64,000 nt of DNA from Atrina japonica (Eukaryota; Mollusca; Bivalvia; Pterioida; Pinnidae), in NCBI GenBank assembly GCA_030159075.1, contig BROG01000032.1:640001-704000 (forward strand), written 5' to 3'. The position numbers and the translations under genes are program-made. Positions 34,548-48,363 of this stretch are shown in pieces. The notes under the pieces are model-generated. The model ran no database searches. It was not told where the DNA came from and saw only the letters and a program-made list of their open reading frames with translations. Position 1 is the stretch's first letter; every line of letters starts with the position of its first letter.

Positions 34548-35321
34548 ACTCAGAACTACCACAAAGATCTGGTTTTAGAGTCAAACTGATGAATTCTGTT
34601 TGAAATTGAAGACAACCTTCAGGGAAGTTTGGCGGAGTCAATTAATATGGCTATTGATAAATAATAGATTGATCGCCTAATATTTATATATCTATATAAT
34701 TATATATGTCAACGAGCTGTTTGAAACCCCGTAGAAGCTGATCAAACGTTTGAGGGATTATGTTGACAGAAAACGTGAATTCTCTCAGCTTATTTCCATT
34801 CATTAATTCATTGAATAATTAATCTAATTATTTTAATAATTTGTTGGTCGAGGAATTGTTCTGGACGGAACACAGAAAACGTTTCCTTTTATATTGGGGG
34901 TTTAAAACATGTCACTAACTATTAACTGTAACATCATCGTATGAAATATACTACATATAGTGAATCTCTGTTAGTATACAGAGGAATGTACTTTTGTGGA
35001 AACATAATTATGTGCGTTTGAAATTTATGGGAGCATTGGTTAAGTAACATGTATCAAGTATAAATATGCTATAAATTTAAAAACATGTAGAATGAAAAAA
35101 AATAACATGCAAATGTCAGCAAGAATGTGAATGACCGTATGATATTGAAAATATTCGAAGGATTATGTCATATTTATAATTTATACATTAGTCATGCAAG
35201 ACGATAAATATTTCCTCTTCATATTAATACATAACAGGCACTTTTTATGTGATTGATTAGTTCAATTAACCACAAATCTCATACATTCATTATTTGTCAT
35301 GATATTGCATTGGCCCTTTGA
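34548..35321. other. AT-rich spacer, no gene seen
   Basis: No motif recognised. Confidence 0.3.
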
Positions 35322-35580
35322 ATGACCTGTTCGATAGCGGTAGTTGAGTCGGCGGTACCAATTGAGACAATGTCTTCATCCTCATCTATTTTATTTGAAT
35401 TTGACAATGGACTCACGGCAGGTGTGACCGGTCAACAGGGGATGCTTACTCCTGTATGGAACCTGATCCCACCTCTTGGCTTCCAGAGGTCAGTATTTGT
35501 CCAATATTACCAGATTTGTATATGCATTCTGGACATCCTGTGGATCTATATATTGGTATCTGAGATTTTATAGTGGTAAC
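35322..35580 (+). mobile_element. 3'-end fragment of the RT retroelement
   Basis: A tail copy from ATGACCTGTTCGATAGCGGT to GATCTATATATTGGTATCTG. Confidence 0.75.
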
Positions 35581-36714
35581 TCGTATATGTGAAGATATTA
35601 GGAAATAGTATATTTTCGAATAATATCCTGACAACATTTTAATTGATCTCCTATTTACTATAGAATATATTTAGATTTTCAATTGTCTTTTTTATTGGTG
35701 TCAATCAAAACCTTTTGGACATCTGATAATTTGGCAAAGATGTCTCGTAATCAGGCATACTTCGATGCTAGAAATTTCAACAACATAGACCACAAAAAGA
35801 GTTGATGTTTTGTTATTTTATCATTCTCTCCTATCCTAAAAATCTGGTATCCGGTATCATAACTGTCTATATTTTCAACACTAAAATTATTATTTAAAGG
35901 TATTAGGCATTAGGCTTTGTATATATGTGATGTTTCAAGGTTATAAAATATAATATATATTCGTTTTAGATGGCCAAGAAATGCATTCTTCTAAAATACC
36001 GTATACCTGCGTATTTTCGCCACACAACATATATTCAAACCGTCTTAAAGTCGCCCTAAATCACTAAACTTTCGTTTATTTAAGAACGAAATGGCAAAAA
36101 TTAATAGAGATCGAAAATTACCAGTAAATACAGTTTTGATATGTCTGACAGGTATCATTTGTTCCATTATCTATGCAAGGTAATATACATCGAAAGTAAA
36201 ATGTACTGTACAACATTATTAAATGACAACAGGAATTACTTTTAGGTCATAATTTTTATTTATTTTTGACAATAATAACAATATGAAATGTATATAAAAT
36301 GATCCCCGGTTATAATGCAGCCTTCTGAGGTATTTCTTGATATAAAAGGAGTGGCATTATAACGAGGTTTCGCCAATTATTCTTCCAGGAGTCGACAAAG
36401 TGATACAATCAATGAAGACTTAAATATTTATTACTGCTTTACATGAAAATCTAATACATTATATATTTCAAATAACTCATTAACTGTTCTTAATTCATTT
36501 GGTTAAATTAATGGTATTTTGGAATTCTCCATACCGTATCTATGAGGAATGAAAAAATCCCAAGAACTTTGGAATACAATGTCGATATACTAGGTTTCCT
36601 TCGGAAAAAAATCTGGGTTGCTGATAAACTCTAGTTTTAAATGGGAAATGTTTTGAGATAAGCCTACTTTATTTATTCCGCCCAAATGAAATTGATGCTG
36701 GTAAATGTAATTTT
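35581..36714. other. AT-rich spacer, no gene seen
   Basis: No motif recognised. Confidence 0.3.
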
Positions 36715-37640
36715 GGCGCAGTTAAGCCTAGTTTTTCTCAATTGCATTTATTTTCTATTTATTATTTTTTTCGAGAAAAAATAACCCACATCTGTGGTTC
36801 TTGCGCAGTTAAAAATATTTCTCAGTTAAAACAGTTCTTCTCGAGCTGAATGTGGGCCAGTGAGAAAAACTGGGTTTATTTGAAAAAAACAAGGTTAAGC
36901 TGAGATAAACTAGGTTTAACTGAAAAAGCACGTCAAAACTACGATAATGAGTCTTACTCGAGTTAAACTTACTTTTAAAATGGACCCAAATCAAATTAAA
37001 CCTAGTTTTTCTGAATTATATCATTTTTTCGAGAAATAACTCACATTTGTGTTTTTGTCGCAGTTAAAATAGTTTTTATCAGTTAAAACTATTGTTTCTT
37101 GAGTTAATGTGGGCTACTGAGAAAAACTGGACTTAACTGGAGAAAAACTAGGTTAAATTGGCACAAACTAGGTTTAAATATATAAAAAAAAATATCAGAT
37201 ACGAAAGCATAAATCTAAAGCATGTCTATTATATAGATACAAATCTGGTAAAACGTAACAAAAAAGGACCGGTGGAAATCAAGAGGTAGGATCAGGTGCC
37301 ATGGAGTAGTAAGCATCCCCTGTCAACCGTTCACACCCGCCGTTAGTCCACAGTCAAATCCAAATGAAAGACGTGATGAACGAATCCTCGTCACAATTGG
37401 TACAGACATCTCAACAACCGCCATCAAACAAGAAACTCAAGATTTTAGTTAGTGAGACAGTGTAACTGATAAATCACACCAAAATCACAATAATGAGCCA
37501 AGCCTAGTTTATCTCGAGATAATTCCATTTTTTTACTGCGCTAAAATCACATTGATACTCATTATCAAGATCGTGGCGCAGTTAGACTTAGTTTTTGAGT
37601 TGTACTGGGCTTTATTTCGAAAAAAAAACCACTTCGCACA
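36715..37640. repeat. Hairpin-rich tandem repeat (about 3 degenerate units), split by a retroelement tail
   Basis: Units near 36715-36915, 36985-37180 and 37480-37640 share AACCTAGTTTTTCT, TTCGAGAAA, ACCCACAT and its complement ATGTGGG, and GAGAAAAACT. AACCCACAT and ATGTGGGCC in one unit can pair. The block is interrupted by the retroelement tail at 37188-37456. Confidence 0.55.
37188..37456 (-). mobile_element. 3'-end fragment of the RT retroelement
   Basis: A tail copy from ATCAGATACGAAAGCATAAA to AACTCAAGATTTTAGTTAGT. It lies within the hairpin-rich tandem repeat. Confidence 0.75.
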
Positions 37641-38296
37641 TAAGGTCGATATAATGACCTTGTTTGCCATTTCTATATTTGGCTTTTTTATTTGTTTGAT
37701 AGTAGGTATTGAACCGGCTATACGTCTTTACATGTATACAGTTGTGAGCAAGCGTCCAACATAATATCCGCGAAAGTGTGGCTATAGTATACAGTGTCGA
37801 CATACGGATTCGACCTACGTTGTCAAAGTCACGCACCTGTCACAGTACCGGATTAATGACCTCTTTCTATTGAATATTTACAATGGTGAAATTGTTTTCA
37901 TACATATTTTAGAAAACAAATATAGAAAGTAAAACGCATTATAAAGAAATGAATTAATTTTATATCTGCATACAGTTGATAGTTATTCTAATTATGTGCG
38001 CATGCCAAACTGAATTTCCTGCACATATCGTATTTCACTGTAGGCGTATTCGTGTAGATTTGTGTGCATGGTTAAGTTATTTGCTATGTAGACTCGTATA
38101 AATATTTGTGTGTAAATCTGTATGTCAGTTTATTATGTTTGTTTAGAATGTATATGCATGTTTAAATGTGTTCATATTTTGATATGAATATGTTGTATAT
38201 ACACATTATGTTATGTTATTATGTATGTGTGTGTTTATGGATATTAATTGTTATTCTCATCTCTTTCTTTCTAACAACTTAGATTCTGATTTTTAG
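37641..38296. other. Spacer, no gene seen
   Basis: No motif recognised. Confidence 0.3.
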
Positions 38297-38990
38297 GCTA
38301 GCGGTGTCCTTTAATTTCACATTTAGATATATCGACGACGGTTTGTCAATTAATAATGACAATTTTCATACATATGTCAATGCGATATATCCCAGCGAAC
38401 TAGATATTAAAGATACAACAGAATCAAGCACACACGCTTCATACGTAGACATTTTACTTACTATAGATACAGACGGGAAATTGACAACTAAGCTATACGA
38501 CGAACGCGGCGATTTCGACTTTCCCATCGTAAACATTCCACATTTAAGTAGTAACATCCCACAGTCACCCGCAATTGAAGTTTATATTTCACAAATGATC
38601 CGATATGCCAAGGCATGTTCAACATATGAACATTTCATATACAGGTGTAAACTACTCACTGACAAATTATTGACACAGGTATCTCGGTTAGTATAATAGT
38701 TTTGTTTGTGATTATTCTGTTTCACTGGATGAAATGTTGAGTTGCCTTTTCGTTGGCGGTTGTCGAGACGTCTGTACCAATTGTGACGAGGATTCGTTCC
38801 TCACGTATTTCATTTGGATTTGACTGTGCACTCACGGCGGGTGACCTGTCGACCGGGGATGCTTATTCCTTCATGGAACCTGATTCCACCTTTTGGTTTC
38901 CAGAGGTCCGTATTTGTCCATTTTTGCCGGATTTGTATCTGTGTCCTGGACAACCTAAAGATTTATACTTTGGTATCTGAGATGTTTTAT
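38297..38990 (+). pseudogene. RT retroelement, 3' third, best-preserved C-terminus
   Basis: An open frame from 38304 to 38693 carries RYIDDGLSINNDNFHTYVNA (motif C intact, YIDD), then NIPQSPAIEVYISQMIRYAK and the YEHFIYRCKLLTDKLL region. About 40 codons (the LMSTFRKFYGR part) are then missing. At 38757 this copy reads TGT CGA GAC, giving GGCRDVCTNCDED and a stop about 12 codons later, where most other copies have TGA. The 5' RT (motifs A and B) is absent. Confidence 0.75.
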
Positions 38991-39149
38991 ATTATGGTAT
39001 TTCCACCATTTTCGGGAATTGGGTATGAAGTCAATACGACAGTAGATAAATATATTGAAGTTAATATTGCATTTGACACTTTACTTATTTCCCGACATTA
39101 ATCTCAACCGGACCACTTTTCCGTTAGACTGCGGGGCATATAAATGTCG

Positions 39150-39450
39150 AGATTACCACTATATACCGAAATGACCAGAAACACTATCGAAATTACCACT
39201 AAAACGATAGATAATGATGCGAAAAAATGATTTACTTTTTTAAATATTTTACTTTTAATATAATTAATTTAAAACAGTAAATTGAATCTTATTAGTGATA
39301 TTAGTTGGCTTTCTTATATGACGAATTTGCAAAGAAATCAGTTTTAACATCATTATCGATCATTTTAGTGGTAATTTCGGTAACATTTCTGGTAATGTCG
39401 GTAACTTATTTGGTAATTTTGGCAAATAGTGGTAATTTCGGTATTTATAT
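39150..39450. repeat. Foldback element with long inverted arms
   Basis: The left arm (about 39171-39226, ACCAGAAACACTATCGAAAT then TACCACTAAAACGATAG) pairs with the right arm (about 39349-39405, CATTATCGATCATTTTAGTG then GTAATTTCGGTAACATTTCT). About 120 AT-rich bases lie between. Short GGTAATTTCGGT-like repeats extend the right arm. Confidence 0.65.
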
Positions 39451-40583
39451 CCACTCGTTGGACTGTCTTAGTCATTAAAACAAAAGTCTATGATCTAATG
39501 CACAAAGATCTTTATTTCCCAAGGGTAATCAGTAACGTAGTGATTCAATCTAAATGAACCTCTTTGCTTAACATTGCCTTTATTTTTTACCGTTGTTTAA
39601 TGTTTAATAGGGTCTGTTTTTCACACGTCCTTCAGTGTCATGCGGGTTTTCGCCGTGTTTTGGGGATAGAATGCTGTTTTTTTCAGAGGTAGGTATTCCA
39701 TTGAAATCTGTTAGAGATAGAGTATGGGATAAAAGTGAGTCGGACAACTGAATTTAGCATCTGTCTAGCATCGAACGCAGTAGTTGGCATTTAATTCAAA
39801 CTTATGTCGACCTTAATAACACAGTTTTCAGTTTTTTTCTTTTTTACATATATGACACTTCGTACAGTATATAACCTTGTATTATAATATTTCGTTCAAT
39901 CAACAAAGTATGCAGAGAACATATGCACCAGAGGGATAATTTATTGCTACCTATGTCCTATCATGTATTTTGATGTTTTAGCTATCAAATATCAGAGATT
40001 AAACAAAAACAATTATTAGTTCTTTTTAAAGAAAAGACATGACCTTCGTCTGACGTAGAGTGTAAAAAATGCCAGCAATAAATCATAACTACCACAAAAA
40101 TTTGTGCATACAATCTGGAGGGAAAAAAAATTTGAGAAATAGCTTGTAATTAAGGTAATGCAAATCAAAATGAATGATGATGAAAAGTTCGAGAGCACTG
40201 TCCACTGAAAACACTTGTACTTAGATAAGTTTAAAAATGAAAACTGAAATCATGACCACATACATCTACCTAGAGATACAGGACAATAATTCCTTATTTG
40301 TGGTCTGAACTTTATTAGTAAGAAGGTTAAATACGAAATCTTTGCTTTATACCCGCGTATACTAGTAAAATAGTGGGATATGAAACAAAGACAATCGTGA
40401 CATCACTACCATTATGACGTCATTATAATCTATATGTTCTAGTTGTTGGATTATTATATCAACTTACAAAGTGGTTTTTAGGTTGATATAACGATTGAGC
40501 AAGAACAGAAAGTATAAAATAGAAGCTGCACTCTTTTATCATTAATTGGCATTATGTGTATAGAAGTTATCATAGGATTATTT
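39451..40583. other. Spacer, no gene seen
   Basis: No motif recognised. Confidence 0.3.
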
Positions 40584-40660
40584 TGATATCATACTCCTGC
40601 TCTGTCCGAAGACCCGAGTGATGATATAGGGACCGAGGGCTGAGAAGGACTATGATATCA
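40584..40660. repeat. Imperfect palindrome bounded by GATATC
   Basis: GATATCATACTCCTGCTCTG at the left is the imperfect complement of CTGAGAAGGACTATGATATC at the right. It could be a small foldback repeat. Confidence 0.5.
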
Positions 40661-42540
40661 AGATGGTCATATTATAAACATTATGTCCAAATTACAAATA
40701 TTAAAATACATCACGGTATACAACAGGAAAAACGTACTTTCTAATTCCAATTTTCTTGCAGACAAAATTATTATGAATACTTTCTCCGTGTTCCGGTTTT
40801 TGATTTTTGATGACGCCGAACGAGCAGACGATTAAATGTACCGGAAACGGATGATAGGCCTTCTCTGAACTTTTTTTTTTCATTGATCACAGTATAAATA
40901 AAAAAAGTTCCGAACAGGGGGTGCATTACGAAAATAATTAATTCATGGGGTGCAATTCGAGAATAATTAATGCTGGGGGGGAGGGGGGGGCGTGACCGCA
41001 TCACAAAGTGTAGTCATATTTAGTAGAGACATGGTAAATATTATTTACAACCAATGGGTCGTTTCCATTGCTGATTGACCAATGGTATACATAAACCCAG
41101 TACAGGTACCAGTTGATATTCTTATGTTAAAGTACTATTTCGAATGGATCGCACCGCTTAAAACAGAACCTTTCCAAAATTAAGGTGTTCATCTTTTACA
41201 GTGGTTATTCTTAGATATTTGGCCCCTTTTCGCACTTCTATTACATCTATTGTAGATTCGAGCTTAAATGATAAAGTCTTACTGACAGAAACAATCGGGT
41301 TGAACATTTATTTTGGCTCCAATGTTTGACAAAACTATAACCTGTTATGTGTATGATAGTTACTTATTTAATATTGAATTGTCGATGTTTGTTACTATAT
41401 CTATGTTCAAAATTAAGATATACCTATAAACTTTGTTACATATGTAAGTTCAAATTGAGTTGAGTTTTATTGAATGTACTCACTATACAAGTAACATTGT
41501 CACACGACAGCTGATGACAGTAACTGCTCAAAACAATAAAACGACCACCAATGATACGTGCATGACTTGAATTTAAAGAATCTAATATAAGCCGATCTGC
41601 ATTTAAGGTACACAATGATAAATAAATGCATCTCGTAAATTACATCATTTGGAAAGCAAAACCTTCAATAAAAATACCATATTTTGTTCATTTTGACAGG
41701 CAATGATTTACCAAGTAATTTGACTAGATATTTTGTCGTGTAAGCATTTGTTACCAGCTTGTAAACAAGAAGAAAATCAGCACCTGGATATACAAATAAG
41801 GATATGTAGAAATGTCAAATCATTTATCAGGTTTCATGGAAAAGTGAGCCATACTAATGAAAGGTTCAAAAAATTAAATGCTTTCAGATTTCAAATTGCA
41901 TAAAGTCATATGCTTGTAGAAATAATTTTAAATAAGAATTATAATGTCTATCAATTTGTAATTTCAGTTTTCGTTTAATTTTCATTGTGATATTTTTCTA
42001 ATCCGAGGGTCTTCTTTTGTCGCCATCGATATTATAGTTTTTTTGTAAAAATTTATAAATAATCGTCATTTTTCTCTGATATTTTGAGTAAAGTTTAAAC
42101 ATGATTGATATATACTATATGTATATCGTCTGCATTTTCCAATACAGTGAAACTGTATGTTATACACCTGACATCTGTGACCTAAGGTAAGCAGTAAGCT
42201 ACAGATACATTTGTTTAACTTCAGAAGTTGATTTTAATCTGCTCTGCTTGTCAGTTTAATGGAATATATACATAGACTACTGCAAATTAATTTTATTTGA
42301 CGAGAGATTGATATTCGTGTAAATTTTCGTATTGTTTCCGAATTCAAATATTCATAATTATATATGCCTTTGTTTATGTATACATATCCAATGCTGCCGT
42401 TTGAATTCATCAAATAAAACCATTTAGTATCATTCAAACGACAATTTTATGTATAAAAATTCTTAAATTCCTATACATATTGTGAAAATTGCTAGAGAAA
42501 CCCCAGGTTTGGTACTTTGTTACTTGCAATTGATCAACTC
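40661..42540. other. Spacer, no gene seen
   Basis: A G-rich run at 40974-40990 is the only notable composition. Confidence 0.3.
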
Positions 42541-42558
42541 AACCACACTTTTCTAAAA

Positions 42559-42633
42559 TGAATTTCACACTAAACCTGACAGGAATATGCCTGTGTATAG
42601 CTCTTATTTGTTTTTGCACATCAACTACAAGTG
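42559..42633 (+). other. Signal-peptide-like open stretch, possible exon or repeat
   Basis: ATG opens MNFTLNLTGICLCIALICFC then TSTTS, up to a GT (AGTG|GTAACA). The hydrophobic profile is that of a secretion signal. A diverged copy without a usable frame lies at 43590-43740 and 43962-44020, and both copies end in CACAGCTAATG-CCCTTTAA, so this may be a dispersed repeat rather than a gene. Confidence 0.25.
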
Positions 42634-43742
42634 GTAACATAAGAAAAATCCAAATGAGATTGTGGTAACCACAGCTAATGCCCCTTTAAGAAGATATTAA
42701 AATCAAATTATGTAAACCATAGTAACGCCGTCAAGAAGCTCGGAATTAAAGACTCTTTCACGACAGCTGTGGTCCAGTAATTTTGAGAGGCAAAATGATA
42801 CAGATTCCCGAAATATGACAACAAGAAACAATCAGTTTCTATTCCGACGTCTATGTTATTGCGGCTATCTGTATCATTTGCCACTCAAAGTTACAGGACC
42901 GTAATTAACGCGGAAGGGTCTATTGAATGGATATAATATACTATTGGGTGCCAAAATAAAGGAGTATTATGATAATGGATTTGCCAAAGGCCGCATATTT
43001 GCAAAGGGATTTGCTATGGTCATAATCAAATCGTTTCCTGCCACGTATCCGCCCTGTCGGAGCGCATTGCCTCTAAACATTAATTGATTCATTTATTGTA
43101 AAACGTGGTGGATCAGAAATAATGTAATGCCATAATGCAGAAGTTGTAACAGTGAAACTGGACCTAGTTTTTCTGTATTTTTTTGGTCAAATCATACTAT
43201 GTTTAGTGTATAACAATGTTTGTTTCACATGTACATAGTTTGTATGAGAACAAATATTGTGTCCGTTTGTTTGCTTCAGGTGGATCAGTTGCGTTCAAGC
43301 AGATGAGTGCAACAGGTAAATAATTCGTTAACTAAATTTGACATTTTACATAGAAGACAAAAAATATATGATACTGTATCTCATCTACTCTATTAATTAC
43401 TAACAACATTCTCTCTTGTAAATAAGCTGCCATGGGGTAAGTAGATAAAATGGCATTAGCTGTATTGTTTTTGCTTTTTCACTACTTTGATAGATGAAAT
43501 ATAACAAATGAGGTATACACAGGCATTACAATTCTTTAATCCATACATATTTTTTGATAATTGCTTGATAATCTCAGTTTGGCAATTATTCACTTGTAAA
43601 TGATTAATTCAACCTTACTATTTGTATATACATATAATACACGGCTTGGCCTTATTTGCACACACCATATAGAAATATAAGATTTTTTATGCTTGTGTAT
43701 AGCTCTTATTTCTTATTTTTTGCATCAAGTACAAGTTGTTAA

Positions 43743-43949
43743 CAGCCGGCCGGGCTCAGTCAGGTTGGTTTCCTGTCGAGGTCCCGTGTCGCAGTAGGTG
43801 TCGGCACGGTAAAGAACCCTCATTGCTCAATGGCCGTAAGTGCCGAGCATAGGCCAAAATTTGAAGCCCTTCACCGACATTTGATGACGTCTCTATATAA
43901 GTGAAATATTCTTGAGTTGGACGTTAAACAACAATAAACAAACAAACAA
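43743..43949 (+). mobile_element. tRNA-derived SINE with perfect 12-base target site duplication
   Basis: The head is short (CCGGGCTCAGTCAGG). The body has CCCGTGTCGCAGTAGGTGTC, GGCACGGTAAAGAACCCTCA and CTTGAGTTGGACGTTAAACA, then ACAATAAACAAACAAACAA. The flanks are ACAAGTTGTTAA at 43731-43742 and again at 43950-43961. The exact duplication points to a fairly recent insertion. Confidence 0.9.
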
Positions 43950-44021
43950 ACAAGTTGTTAAAGTGGAAAAAATCGAAATATTATTTTTGGCAAACACAGC
44001 TAATGTCCCTTTAAAGGCGCC

Positions 44022-45544
<1,523 letters not shown>

Positions 45545-45775
45545 ACAAGTGCATAAAAAAATTGGAAAAGCCAAGAATTAAATTGGAAATTCCAAGAAAA
45601 AGTTGGAAAAGTCAACTTTAAAGTTGGCAAAACGATAAAAAAAAGTGGAAATTCCATGAAAAAAGTTGGAAATGTCAACTTTAAAGTGGGCAAAACGAAA
45701 AAAAAAAGTTGAAAAAGCAAGAAAAAAGTTAGAAAAGCCAACAAGTTGGCAAAATGAGAAATAAAAAAACTTAAG
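45545..45775. repeat. Degenerate tandem repeat rich in AAAAGTTGGAAA
   Basis: Short units such as AAAAAAGTTGGAAATGTCAA and CTTTAAAGTTGGCAAAACGA recur irregularly. Confidence 0.7.
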
Positions 45776-46104
45776 GTGGCCTTAATACGCATCCGTATTA
45801 CCGAGACAGCGACAGAATCAAAAGTACATTTCAATTGCTTATTTCAGAGGTGGTGTAAATCAGCGGTAAATTACATACACACAATTTTAATTTTTAATTT
45901 GATAATTTTTCAAAACACACGACTTTTCTACAACCATTAAACATAAAACGATGTGTTTCGGTAAAAGTGGTTTTTCGATCATTTAAATATGTAGTCAATG
46001 GTTATCATGATACTTATTGTGAACACTATCACTCTGTATTCTACACACTAACACACTGAAATGATACAAATATTTGCTGGAATTTCTAATTAACAATAAG
46101 ATAT

Positions 46105-46785
46105 AAAAATCTTAGATACCAAAGTATAAATCTTTAGGATGTCCAGGATATAAATACAAATCTGGTAAAAAAATGGACAAACACGGACCTCTGGAAACCA
46201 AGAGGTGGGATCAGGTGTCATAGAGGAGTAAGCCTCCCCTGTATACCGGTCACACCCGCCCTGAGTCCACAATCCTCGTGACAATTGGTACAGACGTCTC
46301 TACAACCGCCAACGAAAAGGCAACTCAACATTTCACTTAGTGAAACAGAGTAATCGCAAACAAGACTATTATACCGGCCGTAAAATTTGCGGAACGTTGA
46401 CATCAAACGCAGTTTTCGATAAACCTGTGTCAATAATTTGTCAGTAAGTAGTTTACACCTGTATATGAAAAGTTCATATGTTGAACACGCCTTGGCATAT
46501 TGGATCATCTGTGAAATATAAACTCCATATGCGGGTGACTGTGGGATATTAATACTTAAATGTGAAAAATATACGATCGGAAAGCCGAAATCGTCGCGTT
46601 TATCGTATAGTTTAGTTGCCAATTTTCCGTCTGTGTTTATAGTACGTTAATTGTCTAAGTATAGAGCGTATGTGCTTGATTCTGTTGTATCTTTAATTTC
46701 TAGTTTGCCGGGATATACATTATGTATCGCATTGACATAGGTATGAAAATTATCATTATTAATTGGCAAGACGTCGTCGATATTA
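46105..46785 (-). pseudogene. RT retroelement, 3' half, interrupted by a MITE-like element
   Basis: On the minus strand an open frame (46622-46218) carries NIPQSPAYGVYISQMIQYAK, LLTDKLLTQVYRKLRLMSTF and FYGRYNSLVCDYSVSLSEML, then CLFVGGCRDVCTNCHED. Here the codon after the first Cys pair is AGA rather than TGA. The element continues after an insertion (46786-47365) at 47366-47430 (SFNLTF and the KKLAS region). The insertion point lies in the YIDD codons. Confidence 0.75.
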
Positions 46786-47365
46786 TACAATTATTGAATT
46801 TGTTTTGGGTTGACATAAATTTTTGTCCACCCGAGAGGCGTTATGTCATCCGAGGGCTCCCTCCCAGGGTGAGCAAATGTTCATGTCAAACCAAAACAAG
46901 GGCAAAAAATTGTTTTTGTATACAGAAAGGCAATAAAACTTAACTAACAAACTGACCTACTTAAGTTCATAACGATTGTAACATGTGACATAGTGCCTTC
47001 GATAATCAACACTATCGATATATTTTATTGTTCTTTCTGTCGTTTTTAATCTTAAGCCTTCATGAAGGCTGTCTCCAGCAAATATATTTGACAACAATGT
47101 ATCAATTCTGTCAAATCATTAAATATCGGTTGTTGTTTCTTTCCATTCAAGCCTTCATCGAGTAAATGTCTGTTTCATATCTCATAGATTTATGTGCAGG
47201 ATGTTACACCAAATTACCACATAGCCTTCTAGAAAAAAACGGACCCTACGCACACCCATTTCTATGCGCGAGAGGGTGACATAATCGCCATAGAAGGTGA
47301 CAGTAAATGTTTCAGGGTGACATGACTAATCAGAAGTAAAGATACATATTAGAGGTATAATAAAT
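46786..47365. mobile_element. Palindromic MITE-like element (family M), copy 2, nested in the RT
   Basis: Bounded by ATTATAC and GTATAAT, it interrupts GTCGTCGATAT and ATCTAAATGTC, which are contiguous in other RT copies. The central palindrome has lost part of one arm (CCGAGGGCTCCCTCCCAGGG). Confidence 0.75.
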
Positions 47366-47430
47366 CTAAATGTCAAATTAAAGGATATCGCTAGCTTTTT
47401 CTTCTTTCGATTCAGCAGTTTCTGAATGAA
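47366..47430 (-). mobile_element. Continuation of the interrupted RT retroelement
   Basis: TCTAAATGTCAAATTAAAGG through TTCAGCAGTTTCTGAATGAA, the RT region just 5' of the YIDD codons. Confidence 0.75.
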
Positions 47431-47544
47431 ACATATTATATGTAGTCTTTGGAAATATTTCTTTCGACAAACCTGCGGCAAATTATGTCAATTTGTTGCT
47501 TTATTCATATTTAGCCAACTTCATTCAGGGGCTTCTGTTTCGGA

Positions 47545-47970
47545 TACGCCCGATCTTGTTCACCATATGAATATTTCATGTACAGAGGTAAACTACTTAT
47601 CACAAATATGAAGAATCACGTTTTGTTCGGTATAATATAAAGAATCATGTTTTGGTCGGTATAATGACCTTGTCTGTAATCACTATATTTCACTAACTGA
47701 AATGTCGAGTTACTGTTTATAGTGGTTGATGAATCGTCTATACCATTGTGACAAGGATTACATTTTATTCCTTTATTATTTTATTTGTATTTAACTGTGG
47801 ACTAAAGACATGCGCGACCCGTCGACAGTGAATGCTTACTCTTCCATGGCACCAGATCCTACTTCTTGATCTTCCGGGGTCCATGATTGTTCAATATTCA
47901 TTAAATTTGTATACGGCCTCTTGGATCACCTGGTGGTCAATACTTTGATATTTGTACTATTTATATTCAA
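47545..47970 (+). mobile_element. RT retroelement, diverged 3' part, opposite orientation
   Basis: Recognisable from TTCACCATATGAATATTTCA through GTTGATGAATCGTCTATACC to TACTTTGATATTTG. It faces the minus-strand copy ending at 47430. Confidence 0.6.
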
Positions 47971-48361
47971 ACATTGTGCTCTAAATCCGAGAATTACTTC
48001 TCACGAGAAGAAATGATACGGTTTCTTGCTCTTCCTGGTATTTAATAATTTGGCATCTAGAATTTTCATATCGTAATGGAAGCCACAACAATAATGGGGG
48101 ACAAACAATGTCCATTACAAAATTAACGTATTCACACATTCCATAACTTTATGTCAATAATCATGATGATTTCACCTTTAAACTGTCAGAATAAAAAATG
48201 TAAACACTTGTATAGTCCCAGGTAACGTCAGTCTACAATTTGCATCCTACTTCATAATGTTTACTAAATATCCGATCTGATTCTGTTCCTATCATTTCAG
48301 GAGTGGCTACACAACCTTTTGTAGTGTACCTGATTTAAACATAAATTAAATGTAACTTCTG

Positions 48362-48363
<2 letters not shown>

